A DNA stretch of 64,000 nt from Erythrobacter sp. NAP1 (GTDB taxonomy: Bacteria; Pseudomonadota; Alphaproteobacteria; Sphingomonadales; Sphingomonadaceae): contig NZ_CH672390.1 in NCBI RefSeq assembly GCF_000152865.1, positions 496,001-560,000 of the forward strand. Reading direction: 5' to 3'. A model generated the notes under the pieces. That model made no database searches and was not told where the DNA came from. It saw nothing but the letters and a program-made list of their open reading frames with translations. Shown piece after piece: positions 55,314-63,930 of this stretch. Position 1 is the stretch's first letter, and every line of letters starts with the position of its first letter. The position numbers were made by a program, and so were the translations under genes.

Positions 55314-56495
55314 TTAGCGTCCGATCAAATCATCGTAATGGGCCGCCAGCTCGAGCGCATTAGTCTCCCAGCTGAAACGCTCGGCCATCGCGGCGACGGC
55401 GCTGCGCATGGGCGGGTTGTTGAGCACCTCGTTCACGCCCGCCGCCACGGCTTCGGGGTTGCGTTCGACCAGCCGTCCCGCCGTGTGGTTGGTGATGATC
55501 TCGCGAGCGCCGCCCACGTCGCAAGTCACCACCGGAGTCCCGCAGGCAAGCGCTTCCACCCAGACGTTGGCGAGCCCTTCATTCGCGGTAGGCAGCACCA
55601 TCACGTCGGCAGCCGACAGCACCAGCGGCATCCGGTTGTGGTCGAGCGACCCTGCGAAATGCACCCGCTTATCAAGGTCCATTGTCCTGGCGAGATCGCG
55701 CAAGTGTGCCTCGTCCTCACCCTTGCCGACCAGCACCAGCCGCGCGCCCGGAATGGCTTTCAGCGCGGCAATCGCAATGTCCTGACCTTTGCGTTTGATG
55801 AGAGCGCCGACGCAGACAAGCAGCGGCACGTTGTCGGGCATTGTGAAGCTCAGTTCCTTGGTCAACTGCGCGCGCAGCTGCGTGTGCTCAAGCGGGCGGA
55901 AACGGTCGCGGTCGAGGCCGGTGTAATGGACGCGCATCTTGCGGCGATCCATGCCGATATCTTCCATTTGGCGTGCAAGGCTCTCGCTCACGGCTAGCAG
56001 GCGGTCGGCGCGCTCAGCGGCTTCGAGCATTTGCGCTCGCGCAAAGTCGATGCCGCCCCAATAGGTGATGTCGCTGCCCCGCGCCTTGATCGAAAGCTTC
56101 GTTCCAATTGCGTCAGCAATCTCGGCAGCGGCAGGGCCGTCGGGGAAGAAGAACTGCGCATCGAGCACATCAATCGGGCTTTCGGCATGAATGCGGCGGA
56201 TCACGGGCAAGGCAGCCTTGGCGATGGCGGAGGCGTTGCGGCGCGCGCCCACCGCCGGGATCAGGCGAAAGCGCGGGCGGTGAACAGTAATGCCGCCTTC
56301 CTCAGCGACTTCATCGAGGCCAGCAAGCGCGCGGTAGCGACCCACGGCCACAGGGGGCAGGCCAATAGGATTGACCACCGTTACACGCCAGTCCCCGCGC
56401 CGCGCCAGCGCTTCGAGCGAGCGTGCGACGAAGGTCCCGAAGCGCGGATTGGTCGTGTTGGGATAGAGCGTGCTGAGCGACAGGACGTGCTTCAT
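55314..56495 (-). CDS. Family 4 glycosyltransferase
   Basis: This 393-residue GT-B transferase has HVLSLSTLYPNTTNPRFGTF at the start, LSIKARGSDITYWG and VHYTGLDRDRFRP in the linker. The donor domain has GALIKRKGQDIAIAAL and the E-x7-E region LPTANEGLANVWVEALACG. The ATG at 56495 has AGGAAGG upstream; the adjacent GTG at 56498 is less well spaced. It resembles exopolysaccharide-associated transferases but lies 23 kb from the EPS locus in its own unit. Confidence 0.9.
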   Translation of the reverse strand: MKHVLSLSTLYPNTTNPRFGTFVARSLEALARRGDWRVTVVNPIGLPPVAVGRYRALAGLDEVAEEGGITVHRPRFRLIPAVGARRNASAIAKAALPVIRRIHAESPIDVLDAQFFFPDGPAAAEIADAIGTKLSIKARGSDITYWGGIDFARAQMLEAAERADRLLAVSESLARQMEDIGMDRRKMRVHYTGLDRDRFRPLEHTQLRAQLTKELSFTMPDNVPLLVCVGALIKRKGQDIAIAALKAIPGARLVLVGKGEDEAHLRDLARTMDLDKRVHFAGSLDHNRMPLVLSAADVMVLPTANEGLANVWVEALACGTPVVTCDVGGAREIITNHTAGRLVERNPEAVAAGVNEVLNNPPMRSAVAAMAERFSWETNALELAAHYDDLIGR

Positions 56496-56596
56496 CACGA
56501 ACCTTCCTGCCGATTACTGCGCACGATACTCTCCTCTCTCCGATTCAGGATGTTAGCGGGTTTGCGGTTAAAACCGACTGACAAACAAGATTAACG

Positions 56597-57178
56597 TCAC
56601 AGCGGCCTCACCAGCATCGTGGCGACCGCGATCCAGGGCGGATTATCGATAACAAGCTGCTTGTTGCCCGCCTGAGCAGGCAGGAGGCCGACCAGCGTGC
56701 CCTTGCGGTCGATCAGCCGACCGAATGCGAAACGACCGCCGGGGCGGGGGATCAGGCAGTCGCGGTTCATTGCGCTTGCCGCTTCGTCCGGATCGATCTG
56801 GCGTAGCCACACCATGTCGCCGGGGCGATACTCGCCGACCGATGCAGCAACTTCGAGCACCAGCATGGTTGCATCCCCGCCGCTGGCCGCGATTTCGGTG
56901 GGAAGGATCGCCTCACGCGGAGTCTTGAGCGCCTCGGGCTCGGAGAGGCCGAGTTCGGCGACAACCTGCGCGCGCTTCTGCTCTTCCGAACGCACCAGCA
57001 CTTCGGGGTCAACCTCGAGAGCCGCTCCGATCCGGTCCATCCACTTGATCGAGAGGTTGCGCATCCCCGTTTCGAGCCGCCCGATCGTCTGCGCGGTGGT
57101 AGGCGGTTCGCAGGCCTCTGCAAGATCGGCGAGGGTCAAGCCCTTGGCCTTTCGGATTTCGCGGATGCGATTGATCAT
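56597..57178 (-). CDS. XRE-family regulator with S24-like C-terminal domain
   Basis: This 193-residue protein has an N-terminal helix-turn-helix (REIRKAKGLTLADLAEACE, TAQTIGRLETGMRNLSI) and a C-terminal beta-rich segment like the S24/LexA fold (YRPGDMVWLRQIDPDEA, GGRFAFGRLIDRKGTLVGLL). No Ser-Lys catalytic dyad is evident, so it probably does not self-cleave. It diverges from the DUF6456 gene across a region with an ATCACC/GGTGAT palindrome, a plausible operator for this protein. Confidence 0.83.
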   Translation of the reverse strand: MINRIREIRKAKGLTLADLAEACEPPTTAQTIGRLETGMRNLSIKWMDRIGAALEVDPEVLVRSEEQKRAQVVAELGLSEPEALKTPREAILPTEIAASGGDATMLVLEVAASVGEYRPGDMVWLRQIDPDEAASAMNRDCLIPRPGGRFAFGRLIDRKGTLVGLLPAQAGNKQLVIDNPPWIAVATMLVRPL

Positions 57179-57252
57179 GTTTCGAACCTCTCGAAGAACC
57201 CTTTTGGCGAATTTGGACTTTCCTACAGTGCCGGATGCAATGCAAGCCTCAA

Positions 57253-57269
57253 ATCACCCATTTGGTGAT
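57253..57269. promoter_or_regulatory. ATCACC-N5-GGTGAT inverted repeat, putative operator
   Basis: A 6-bp perfect inverted repeat with a five-base spacer lies between the divergent XRE and DUF6456 genes, 15 bases before the DUF6456 ATG. A closely similar repeat, TCACCC-N4-GGGTGA, occurs at 58249-58264 before the DUF4199 gene. Confidence 0.55.
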
Positions 57270-57284
57270 AAAGGAGAGTTGGAC

Positions 57285-57755
57285 ATGCGCAAACTGGTCG
57301 AGAGGGAGCTTACATCCGAAGGCCCAAGGCGCGAGGGGGCGGCGCGTGCAAAAGGCCGAAGCGTCACCGTCAACGCGGCGGAATCGCCAATTGCATGGCT
57401 CCATTCGCGCGGGCACCTCTCCGCCAAGCTGTTTGATGCGGGTGAGGCGCTGCGCGCCGATTACGAGCGCGCGCAATTGTCACCCAATGTCACGATGCGC
57501 TGGGACCCTGTGCGTATCAAGACAACCGGAGAGCAGGGGCTGAGCGCAAGCGAACGCCAGATCGCGGCAAAACAGCGTTTCGACGGCGCGCTCAAGGCAG
57601 CAGGCAAGGGGCTTGAAGACATCCTCTGGCGTGTCGTGTGCGCGGGCGAGGGATTGCCGCAGGCGGAGAAGACCCTCGGCTGGCCTGCCAGGAGCGGCAA
57701 ACTGGTGCTCAAACTCGCGCTCGAGAGGGTGGCCGACTTCTACCGGATCAGGTGA
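57285..57755 (+). CDS. DUF6456 domain protein
   Basis: This 156-residue basic protein matches the alphaproteobacterial DUF6456 family (AWLHSRGHLSAKLFDAGEAL, LRADYERAQLSPNVTMRW, CAGEGLPQAEKTLGWPARSG). The C-terminus resembles a helix-turn-helix that may bind DNA. The ATG at 57285 follows AAGGAG and the inverted repeat at 57253-57269. The LuxR-type gene begins 37 bases downstream, so they may be co-transcribed. Confidence 0.82.
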   Translation: MRKLVERELTSEGPRREGAARAKGRSVTVNAAESPIAWLHSRGHLSAKLFDAGEALRADYERAQLSPNVTMRWDPVRIKTTGEQGLSASERQIAAKQRFDGALKAAGKGLEDILWRVVCAGEGLPQAEKTLGWPARSGKLVLKLALERVADFYRIR

Positions 57756-57792
57756 TCTAGATCATCGCGGCGCGATCTGGCACGGAGCGGAC

Positions 57793-58218
57793 ATGGGGAA
57801 GGGCATCATCCGATATGGTTTGCTGTATGGCGGCGCGCTCGCGCTGGTCGCGGTGGTGCTGCAATGGGCGCAGTATCGCTATCTCCTGATGAGCATGCCG
57901 GGCGAGATCTACATCGGCGTGGTGGCAGCGATTTTCGTCGTCATTGGCATCTGGCTCGGCATGAAACTGACACCCGGTGGCAAGCCAACGGCGTTCGAGC
58001 GCAACGAAAAGGCCATCTCCTCGCTCGGTCTCACTAGGCGCGAGTGCGAAATCCTCGACCACCTAGCAAAAGGCGCGAGCAACAAGGAAATCGCCCGCTC
58101 GCTCGGCGTCTCTCCCAACACGGTGAAGACCCATATCGCCAATCTTTACATGAAGTTGGAAGTGACGGGCAGAGGCAAGGCAGTCGAGGCAGCGCGCTCG
58201 CTGGCGCTCATCCCGTAA
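57793..58218 (+). CDS. Membrane-anchored LuxR-type regulator without receiver
   Basis: This 141-residue protein has two N-terminal membrane helices (~8-25 and ~40-58) followed directly by a LuxR/GerE helix-turn-helix (LTRRECEILDHLAKGASNKE, ARSLGVSPNTVKTHIANLYM). There is no receiver or autoinducer domain. A DNA-binding domain tethered to the membrane suggests it senses a membrane state or partner directly. The DUF4199 gene next downstream, itself a membrane protein, could be that partner or its target. Confidence 0.85.
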   Translation: MGKGIIRYGLLYGGALALVAVVLQWAQYRYLLMSMPGEIYIGVVAAIFVVIGIWLGMKLTPGGKPTAFERNEKAISSLGLTRRECEILDHLAKGASNKEIARSLGVSPNTVKTHIANLYMKLEVTGRGKAVEAARSLALIP

Positions 58219-58248
58219 GGGCCGTCCATCAGGGTGAAATGGTCGAAT

Positions 58249-58264
58249 TCACCCATCCGGGTGA
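58249..58264. promoter_or_regulatory. TCACCC-N4-GGGTGA inverted repeat, putative operator
   Basis: A perfect 6-bp inverted repeat with a four-base spacer sits 62 bases before the DUF4199 ATG. It shares the TCACC/GGTGA arms with the repeat at 57253-57269. A further half-site (GGGTGAA) lies at 58232-58238. Confidence 0.55.
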
Positions 58265-58326
58265 TAGGATTTGAGGTTCGAATAAGGAACGGGTCAGGCG
58301 TCCAATTACAAAAAAGGAGACGCACA

Positions 58327-58863
58327 ATGTTTCGTTACGCACTCACTTACGGTTCGATCATCGGTGTCGTGATCATCGCTTTCATGATCGCGGTGATGCT
58401 GGTGGTCGGGACCGATGATCTGATGACCTCCGAGATTGCCGGTTACGCGGTCATGCTCGCGGTGCTCAGCCTCGTCTTCATCGGCATCAAGAGATATCGC
58501 GACGTCGAGCATGGCGGCGTGATCAAGTTCGGCCAGGCAGCTGCGGTCGGCATCGGGATCGCGGTAGTTGCTGCCGTATTCTACGTCATCACCTGGGAAG
58601 TGTTCCTTTACGCGACAGACTTTGCCTTCATGCAGGCCTACGGCGATTCCATGCGCGCATCGATCGAAGCGCAGAGCCTGAGCGATGCCGAGCGCGCAGC
58701 CCAGATTGCCGAGTTGGAAGAGGGCATGGTGATGTACGCGAACCCGCTCTTCCGCATGCCGATCACCTTCATCGAGATCTTCCCGGTCGGGCTGATCGTT
58801 GCGCTGATTTCGGCTGCGATCCTGCGCAACGCAAAGGTGCTGCCTGCGCGCGCTGCGGCATAG
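58327..58863 (+). CDS. DUF4199 integral membrane protein
   Basis: This 178-residue protein has four membrane helices (residues ~7-28, 40-58, 70-95 and 150-168) and a charged extracytoplasmic loop (QAYGDSMRASIEAQSLSDAE). It matches the DUF4199 family, whose function is unknown. AAAAGGAGAC precedes the ATG strongly. It is downstream of the membrane LuxR gene and of a TCACCC palindrome, so it is probably a target of that local circuit. Confidence 0.82.
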   Translation: MFRYALTYGSIIGVVIIAFMIAVMLVVGTDDLMTSEIAGYAVMLAVLSLVFIGIKRYRDVEHGGVIKFGQAAAVGIGIAVVAAVFYVITWEVFLYATDFAFMQAYGDSMRASIEAQSLSDAERAAQIAELEEGMVMYANPLFRMPITFIEIFPVGLIVALISAAILRNAKVLPARAAA

Positions 58864-58893
58864 GCGATGAGGAGCAAGGTCGGTCGAGGAACG

Positions 58894-59256
58894 TCAGGCG
58901 TAATCGCCCGCGCCGTAGAAAAAGCGCTCCTCGACGATCTTGCCGTCCTTGACGGTGTAAACGCCCACTTCCGCCATCTGGCTGCGTTCACCGTCCATCG
59001 TGACGTCCATGGTGTACCGCACCGCGAATTGGTCGCCGAAGACGTACGGACCCTGCATGGAGGAGGAGTGCATCTCGGCATTGTCTTCCCACCATTGGTG
59101 CTTCTGGATCAGCGCCTCGCGACCCTCGACCCGCGCCATCGGGTCGTCGGTCGGCTCGAGACTGACAATGTCGTCAGACCAGTATGCCTGATACCCTTCG
59201 GCATCCTCTTCGATCATCAGCTTCATGAAGTCGGTGGCGAGTTGCTCAATGGACAT
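58894..59256 (-). CDS. NTF2/SnoaL-like domain protein
   Basis: This 120-residue NTF2-like protein has EDAEGYQAYWSDDIVSLEPT, AEMHSSSMQGPYVFGDQFAV and VYTVKDGKIVEERFFYGAG, all typical of the superfamily. The ligand or reaction is unknown. It is monocistronic and convergent with the DUF4199 gene. A short direct-repeat array lies 45 bases upstream of its start. Confidence 0.8.
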   Translation of the reverse strand: MSIEQLATDFMKLMIEEDAEGYQAYWSDDIVSLEPTDDPMARVEGREALIQKHQWWEDNAEMHSSSMQGPYVFGDQFAVRYTMDVTMDGERSQMAEVGVYTVKDGKIVEERFFYGAGDYA

Positions 59257-59300
59257 GGCTGGCTCCTGCGATTTGGCAAAGGCGGCGGCTGCGCGCCGAG

Positions 59301-59395
59301 GGTTACGCTTTTACACGCAAAGAGTGACACTTTCGCGCCCGATGTCCACGCTTTGCGCCCTAAGGTGACGCTTTTGCGGCCTATGGTGACACAGT
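59301..59395. repeat. Degenerate ~21-bp direct repeats (GTGACGCTTTTGCGCCCTA-like)
   Basis: About four imperfect tandem units start near 59301, 59324, 59346 and 59365, with a partial fifth at 59386. Each begins T/C-G/T-A-C-A/G-C followed by CTTT and a GC-rich tail ending near TATG/TAAG. They fill the gap between an NTF2-like gene and the UDG gene. They could be regulatory iterons or a decaying minisatellite. Confidence 0.55.
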
Positions 59396-59446
59396 GCCGG
59401 GTTTTGCCTCTGGACCGTGTAACATGCGGTCCACTTCTCGCATCTG

Positions 59447-60031
59447 TCAGGCGATCCGAGCGGCAATCTCGCGGCGAAGGGCGGGCAGGGTTTCTGCCTC
59501 GAACCAGGGGTTCTTCGCCATCCACATTCGCACGCGCCAAGCGGGGTGGGGTAGCGGGAAGAAGGGCGCGAAGTCGGCCCCCCGCTTCACCCGATCGGTC
59601 ATCGAAAGCTTGCGCGTTGCGGGCAGGTAGGCGGCCTGCGCATAGGCCCCCACCAGCAAGGTCAGCCGGTCTTCGGGGAGCAGCGCGAGGATGCGGTCAT
59701 GCCATGCGGGGGCGCACTCCTTGCGCGGCGGAGCATCGCCGCCCTTGGCCTTGCCGGGGTAACAGAACCCCATCGGCATCAGCGCGACCTTGGCAGGGTC
59801 GTAGAAGGCGTCCTTGTCGAGCCCCAGCCAGCCGCGCAAACGGTCGCCGCTGTCATCATCCCACGGGATGCCACTCGCATGGACGCGGGTGCCCGGAGCC
59901 TGACCGACGATGAGGATGCGGCTGTTTGGCGAGAACTGGACGACGGGGCGGGGACCAAGCGGCAGGTGCTTGGCGCAAAGGGTGCAGGCCGCGATCTCCC
60001 GATGGAGAGCCTCGGCCCGCTGCGTGCTCAC
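59447..60031 (-). CDS. Uracil-DNA glycosylase family protein
   Basis: This 194-residue protein has RILIVGQAPGTRVHASGIPW (the GQAPG motif of family 4-like UDGs), DRLRGWLGLDKDAFYDPAKV, FCYPGK, and a C-terminal PHPAWR. Four cysteines (CTLC near residues 16-19, then FCYPG and ECAPAW) could bind an Fe-S cluster. It should excise uracil or related damaged bases, although some members act on other substrates. A GTG start overlaps the uup stop (GTGA), so the two are coupled. Confidence 0.85.
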   Translation of the reverse strand: MSTQRAEALHREIAACTLCAKHLPLGPRPVVQFSPNSRILIVGQAPGTRVHASGIPWDDDSGDRLRGWLGLDKDAFYDPAKVALMPMGFCYPGKAKGGDAPPRKECAPAWHDRILALLPEDRLTLLVGAYAQAAYLPATRKLSMTDRVKRGADFAPFFPLPHPAWRVRMWMAKNPWFEAETLPALRREIAARIA

Positions 60032-61842
60032 CCCTCGACCTTCTCGGCGATGTCGAGCCAGCGTTCTTCGGCCTCGTCCTTCTGGCGGCGCGCGTTCTCC
60101 AGCCCCTTTGAGATGGTCGCGAAGCGCTGCGGGTCGGAGGCGAAGAGGTCGGGATCGGCGAGGATGCCCTCGGCCTTGGCGATGGCGGCTTCGAGCTCCT
60201 CAATCCGCGCAGGGAGCTGCTCGTAATCGCGCTGGTCCTTGTAGGAGAGCTTGTCCGACTTGGGCGGAGGCGGTGCTGGGGTGGGAGCGGCAGACGGCGC
60301 GCAAGACTTCGCCTTGCCAGCGACAGGCTTGCGCCGCTTGGCTTCCCAATCGGCATAGCCGCCCGCGACCACGTCCACGCGGCCCGTACCATCGAGGCCG
60401 AGCGTGATCGTGACCGTCTTGTCGAGGAAGTCGCGGTCGTGGCTGACGATCAGAACGGTGCCTTCGAAGTCGGCGATGACCTCCTGCAACAGGTCGAGCG
60501 TTTCAAGGTCGAGGTCGTTGGTCGGCTCGTCCAGCACGAGCAGGTTCGCGGTGCGCGCAAACTCGCGGGCGAGCAAAAGGCGCGAACGCTCGCCGCCCGA
60601 AAGGATACCGACCTTGGTGTCGACCAGCTTGGGATCGAACAGGAAGTCCTTGAGGTACGCCTGCACATGCTTGCGCGTTCCCCGCACGTCGATCCAGTCG
60701 CCGCCCTCGGCAAGGATCTGTCGCACAGTCACATCGGGTTCGAGGAGCTTCCTCTGTTGATCGATCATCACACCAGAAAGCGTGCGGGCATGCGTGATCG
60801 TGCCGGTGTCGGGCTCAAGCTCCTTGGTCAGCATCTTGAGCAAGGTCGTCTTGCCGGCACCATTTGCGCCGACGATACCGATGCGGTCGCCGTTCTGGAT
60901 GCGAAGGGTGAAGGGCTTGATGACCGCGCGGCCATCGTAGGACTTGGAGATGCCTTCGGCGACAATCACCGACTTGGACTTGAACTCCTCGTCATTGCCA
61001 AGCTTGAGCTTGGCTGCCCCGCTGTCAGAGATCATCGCGGCGCGGGCTGCGCGCATCTGGTAGAGCTTCTCAAGCCTGCCCTGGTTGCGCTTGCGCCGCG
61101 CAGTGACGCCGCGTTCAAGCCAGTGCGCCTCAAGCTTGAGCTTGGCGTCGAGCTTCTCGGCGGCGCGTGCCTCCTCGGCATAGACCTGCTCTTCCCAGGC
61201 CTCGTAACCGCCAAAGCCGACCTCCTTGCGACGCAGGGTGCCTCGGTCGAGCCAGAGTGTCGCGCGGGTCAGGCGCTTCAGGAAAGTGCGATCGTGGCTG
61301 ATCGTAATGAATGCGCCTTTGTACCGGGTGAGCCAGTCCTCAAGCCAGTCGATCGCGCTCAGATCGAGGTGGTTGGTCGGCTCATCAAGCAAGAGCAGGT
61401 CCGGGTCCTGTGCCAGCGCGCGGGCGATAGCCGCACGGCGACGTTCGCCGCCGCTAGCTGTCGCCGCATCGGTACTCATGTCGATGCCGAGCTGGCCTGC
61501 AATCGCTTCGACCTCATGCGTTGCTGGCGCGTGATCGCCATGGAGCGCAAAGTCCATCAGCGTATCGAACGCAGAGAAGTCGGGCTCCTGCTCAAGAAAC
61601 ACGATCCGCGTGCCCGGCTTAACCCGCCGCTGGCCGCGATCGGCCTCGATCCGGTCGTCGATCAACTTGAGCAGTGTCGTCTTGCCCGCCCCATTGCGCC
61701 CGATCAGCGCCAACCGGTCTCCGGGCAGGATATGCAGGTCGATAGGTTCTGCGCCTTCACCCGGCTGGGGGCCGCCAAAAAGCCAGCGCCCGCCTTGCTG
61801 AAGACCAAGCCCTTCCCAAGAGAGGATCGGAGGTTGTGCCAT
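60028..61842 (-). CDS. uup: ABC-F ATPase Uup-like
   Basis: This 604-residue cytoplasmic protein has two ABC cassettes with Walker A GRNGAGKTTLL and GANGAGKTTLL, and signature motifs near ASGGERRRAAIARAL and LSGGERSRLLLAREF. Walker B is LLLDEPTNHLDLS and LVLDEPTNDLDLE. A C-terminal coiled coil (LPARIEELEAAIAKAEGIL) is characteristic of Uup. Uup is linked to ribosome function and DNA-junction stability. I use the ATG at 61842 (MAQPPILSWEGLG); a longer frame extends to 62010 without support. Confidence 0.9.
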   Translation of the reverse strand: MAQPPILSWEGLGLQQGGRWLFGGPQPGEGAEPIDLHILPGDRLALIGRNGAGKTTLLKLIDDRIEADRGQRRVKPGTRIVFLEQEPDFSAFDTLMDFALHGDHAPATHEVEAIAGQLGIDMSTDAATASGGERRRAAIARALAQDPDLLLLDEPTNHLDLSAIDWLEDWLTRYKGAFITISHDRTFLKRLTRATLWLDRGTLRRKEVGFGGYEAWEEQVYAEEARAAEKLDAKLKLEAHWLERGVTARRKRNQGRLEKLYQMRAARAAMISDSGAAKLKLGNDEEFKSKSVIVAEGISKSYDGRAVIKPFTLRIQNGDRIGIVGANGAGKTTLLKMLTKELEPDTGTITHARTLSGVMIDQQRKLLEPDVTVRQILAEGGDWIDVRGTRKHVQAYLKDFLFDPKLVDTKVGILSGGERSRLLLAREFARTANLLVLDEPTNDLDLETLDLLQEVIADFEGTVLIVSHDRDFLDKTVTITLGLDGTGRVDVVAGGYADWEAKRRKPVAGKAKSCAPSAAPTPAPPPPKSDKLSYKDQRDYEQLPARIEELEAAIAKAEGILADPDLFASDPQRFATISKGLENARRQKDEAEERWLDIAEKVEG

Positions 61843-61941
61843 AGAGCGCGCCAAGTAGGGCCTTGCATACCGGCTGCCAAGTCGGTTCAGTGCGCGGAAA
61901 GCCGCAATCCCCCATCTGCGCGGCAAAGGAGGACGCATTTC

Positions 61942-62697
61942 ATGACCCGTATTCCGCTTACTCTCGCTGCCGCCGGTGCGCTTGCACTGCCTGCAACTCT
62001 TGCCGCTCAACAGGTTGAAATCGAAGCAGATGGTCCTGTGATCGAACTGTCGGTCTATGAAAGCATCACTGCCGAACCCGACCTCGTGACGATCGGTGCG
62101 GGCGTCTCAACTGAGGCGCGCACGGCGGTCGAGGCAATGCGCATGAACGCAGAACAGATGAACCGCGTGATCGAGCGGATTATCGAGCTCGGCGTTCCCG
62201 AAGAGGACATCCAGACGACCGGCGTGAACCTCAATCCGCGCTATGACTACAATCGCGAGACGCAAACGAACGTGTTCCGTGGCTACCAAGTCTCGAACCG
62301 GGTCAGCGTCAAGCTGCGCGAGGTCGATGAGACGGGCGCGGTGCTAGATGCTCTCGTCGTTGCGGGCGCGACCGACTTGTCAGGACCGGACTTTAGCATC
62401 GAGGATGACGAAGCCGCCAAGGATGCTGCCCGCGCCAGCGCCGTAAAGCGCGCGCAAAGCCGGGCGGAATCCTACGCCTCAATGCTCGGCTTTGACGGGG
62501 TCGAGGTGCTTTCCATCAGCGAAGCGATCCAGGGCCGCGCGCCCATGCCGCAAATGGCCATGCGCGAAGTTGCTTCGGACTCGATCCAAGTGACGGGATC
62601 GCGCATTCAGCCGGGCATGGTGAACACCGGTGTCAACATCACGATCAAGTACCAAATGGTCGACGACGATGCTGAAACGGCCGAGGCGGAGCAGTGA
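61942..62697 (+). CDS. Periplasmic SIMPL (DUF541) domain protein
   Basis: This 251-residue exported protein has a Sec signal peptide (MTRIPLTLAAAGALALPATL, cleavage after LAA). The SIMPL/DUF541 domain has ITAEPDLVTIGAGVSTEART, PEEDIQTTGVNLNPRYDYN and RAQSRAESYASMLGF. Members such as BP26 and YggE form oligomeric periplasmic rings linked to oxidative stress, with no defined reaction. AAAGGAGG precedes the ATG at 61942. The frame is open far upstream through uup antisense, which is an artefact of GC content. Confidence 0.88.
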   Translation: MTRIPLTLAAAGALALPATLAAQQVEIEADGPVIELSVYESITAEPDLVTIGAGVSTEARTAVEAMRMNAEQMNRVIERIIELGVPEEDIQTTGVNLNPRYDYNRETQTNVFRGYQVSNRVSVKLREVDETGAVLDALVVAGATDLSGPDFSIEDDEAAKDAARASAVKRAQSRAESYASMLGFDGVEVLSISEAIQGRAPMPQMAMREVASDSIQVTGSRIQPGMVNTGVNITIKYQMVDDDAETAEAEQ

Positions 62698-62781
62698 CAC
62701 GGGTGCCATGCCTGCCTGAACAAGTGGACTTCGCCGTATTCACAGCTTGTTCAACGCGCTGGGCCTAGGCATGACAGCACG

Positions 62782-63123
62782 ATGACCAACAACCGCTTCC
62801 TCCTTGCCGCAGCTGCCGCCGCCATGATGGCGGTCGGTCTTGGTGCGGGCTCCACGACGTCGCTTGTCGCTGCCACGACGGCTGCGCAGGAGCAGTCGCG
62901 CTCGGATCAGGGCGAGGCGCGGCGGGAGATGCGCGCCGGAAACCAGCTGTCCCTGCGCGAGATCGAGCGGCGCATCCTGCCGCGCATGCGCGGCAGCGAA
63001 TATCTCGGCCCGTCTTACGACAGCACAGCACGCGCATACCGGCTCAAGTTCATTCGCGAGGGCCGCGTGACCTATGTCGACGTCGATGCCCGCACTGGCC
63101 GGATCATCAACCGGTCGAATTGA
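62782..63123 (+). CDS. Small exported PepSY-like protein
   Basis: This 113-residue protein has a signal peptide (NRFLLAAAAAAMMAVGLGAG). The mature part (LSLREIERRILPRMRGSEYL, AYRLKFIREGRVTYVDVDAR) resembles the PepSY fold, which often inhibits proteases or acts as a periplasmic sensor input. It lies 130 bases before an OmpR-type response regulator and kinase pair, a frequent arrangement, and may modulate that system. Confidence 0.75.
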   Translation: MTNNRFLLAAAAAAMMAVGLGAGSTTSLVAATTAAQEQSRSDQGEARREMRAGNQLSLREIERRILPRMRGSEYLGPSYDSTARAYRLKFIREGRVTYVDVDARTGRIINRSN

Positions 63124-63252
63124 GAGCGGATCCGCAATACTCATGACCATTCGCCGGGGGACGAAGCACAATATGCGACACGTCGCTCGCTTGACGTGCG
63201 TCGCACAAACGCGCAGGCATCCTCCCGAAAACTCAAAGGATAATGGTGGACC

Positions 63253-63930
63253 ATGCGCATTCTGATCGTTGAAGATGAGCCCACTCTTGGCCAGCAACTG
63301 AAATCCACGCTGGAGCAGACCGGTTATGCGGTCGATCTGTCGACCGATGGCGAAGACGGCCATTTCCTCGGCAGCACAGAGGATTACGACGCCTGCATTC
63401 TCGATCTTGGCCTGCCTGAGATAGATGGGCTCAGCGTACTCGGCATGTGGCGCAAGGAAGGTCGCGACTTCCCGGTGCTGGTCCTGACAGCGCGCGACAG
63501 CTGGTCGGACAAGGTAGCCGGGCTGGACGCAGGCGCTGACGATTATCTTGCCAAGCCGTTCCAGACCGAAGAGCTGATTGCCCGCCTTCGCGCGCTTATC
63601 CGCCGTGCATCGGGCAACACATCGTCCGAACTTACCGCAGGCGGTGTCCGGCTGGACACGCGCTCGGGCCGCGTGACGCTTGACGGGGAGCCGGTGAAGC
63701 TCACCGCGCAGGAATACAAGCTGCTCAGCTACCTGATGCACCACAAGGGCAAGGTTGTCAGTCGGACTGAGTTAATCGAACACATCTACGATCAGGACTT
63801 CGACCGCGATTCGAACACGATCGAAGTGTTCGTCACCCGCATCCGCAAGAAACTCGGCGCAGAGGTAATCACTACGATCCGTGGCCTCGGTTACAGCCTC
63901 GACGACCCCGCAGACGCTCCACGAGCATGA
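63253..63930 (+). CDS. OmpR-family response regulator
   Basis: This 225-residue regulator has a receiver with E7-D8-E9, phospho-acceptor D51 (CILDLGLPEIDG), T79 and K101 (YLAKPF). A C-terminal winged helix follows (LTAQEYKLLSYLMHHKGKVV, TIEVFVTRIRKKLG, TTIRGLGYSLD). It resembles the PhoP/QseB group. Its stop overlaps the start of the next kinase gene (ATGA), so the two are one unit. Confidence 0.95.
   Translation: MRILIVEDEPTLGQQLKSTLEQTGYAVDLSTDGEDGHFLGSTEDYDACILDLGLPEIDGLSVLGMWRKEGRDFPVLVLTARDSWSDKVAGLDAGADDYLAKPFQTEELIARLRALIRRASGNTSSELTAGGVRLDTRSGRVTLDGEPVKLTAQEYKLLSYLMHHKGKVVSRTELIEHIYDQDFDRDSNTIEVFVTRIRKKLGAEVITTIRGLGYSLDDPADAPRA

Noticed and set aside
60439..61941. Open frame of about 500 codons antisense to uup, running into the SIMPL gene
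   Set aside because: It is a shadow of the high-GC uup gene; the translation shows no family, and the SIMPL gene has its own AAAGGAGG, start and signal peptide at 61942.
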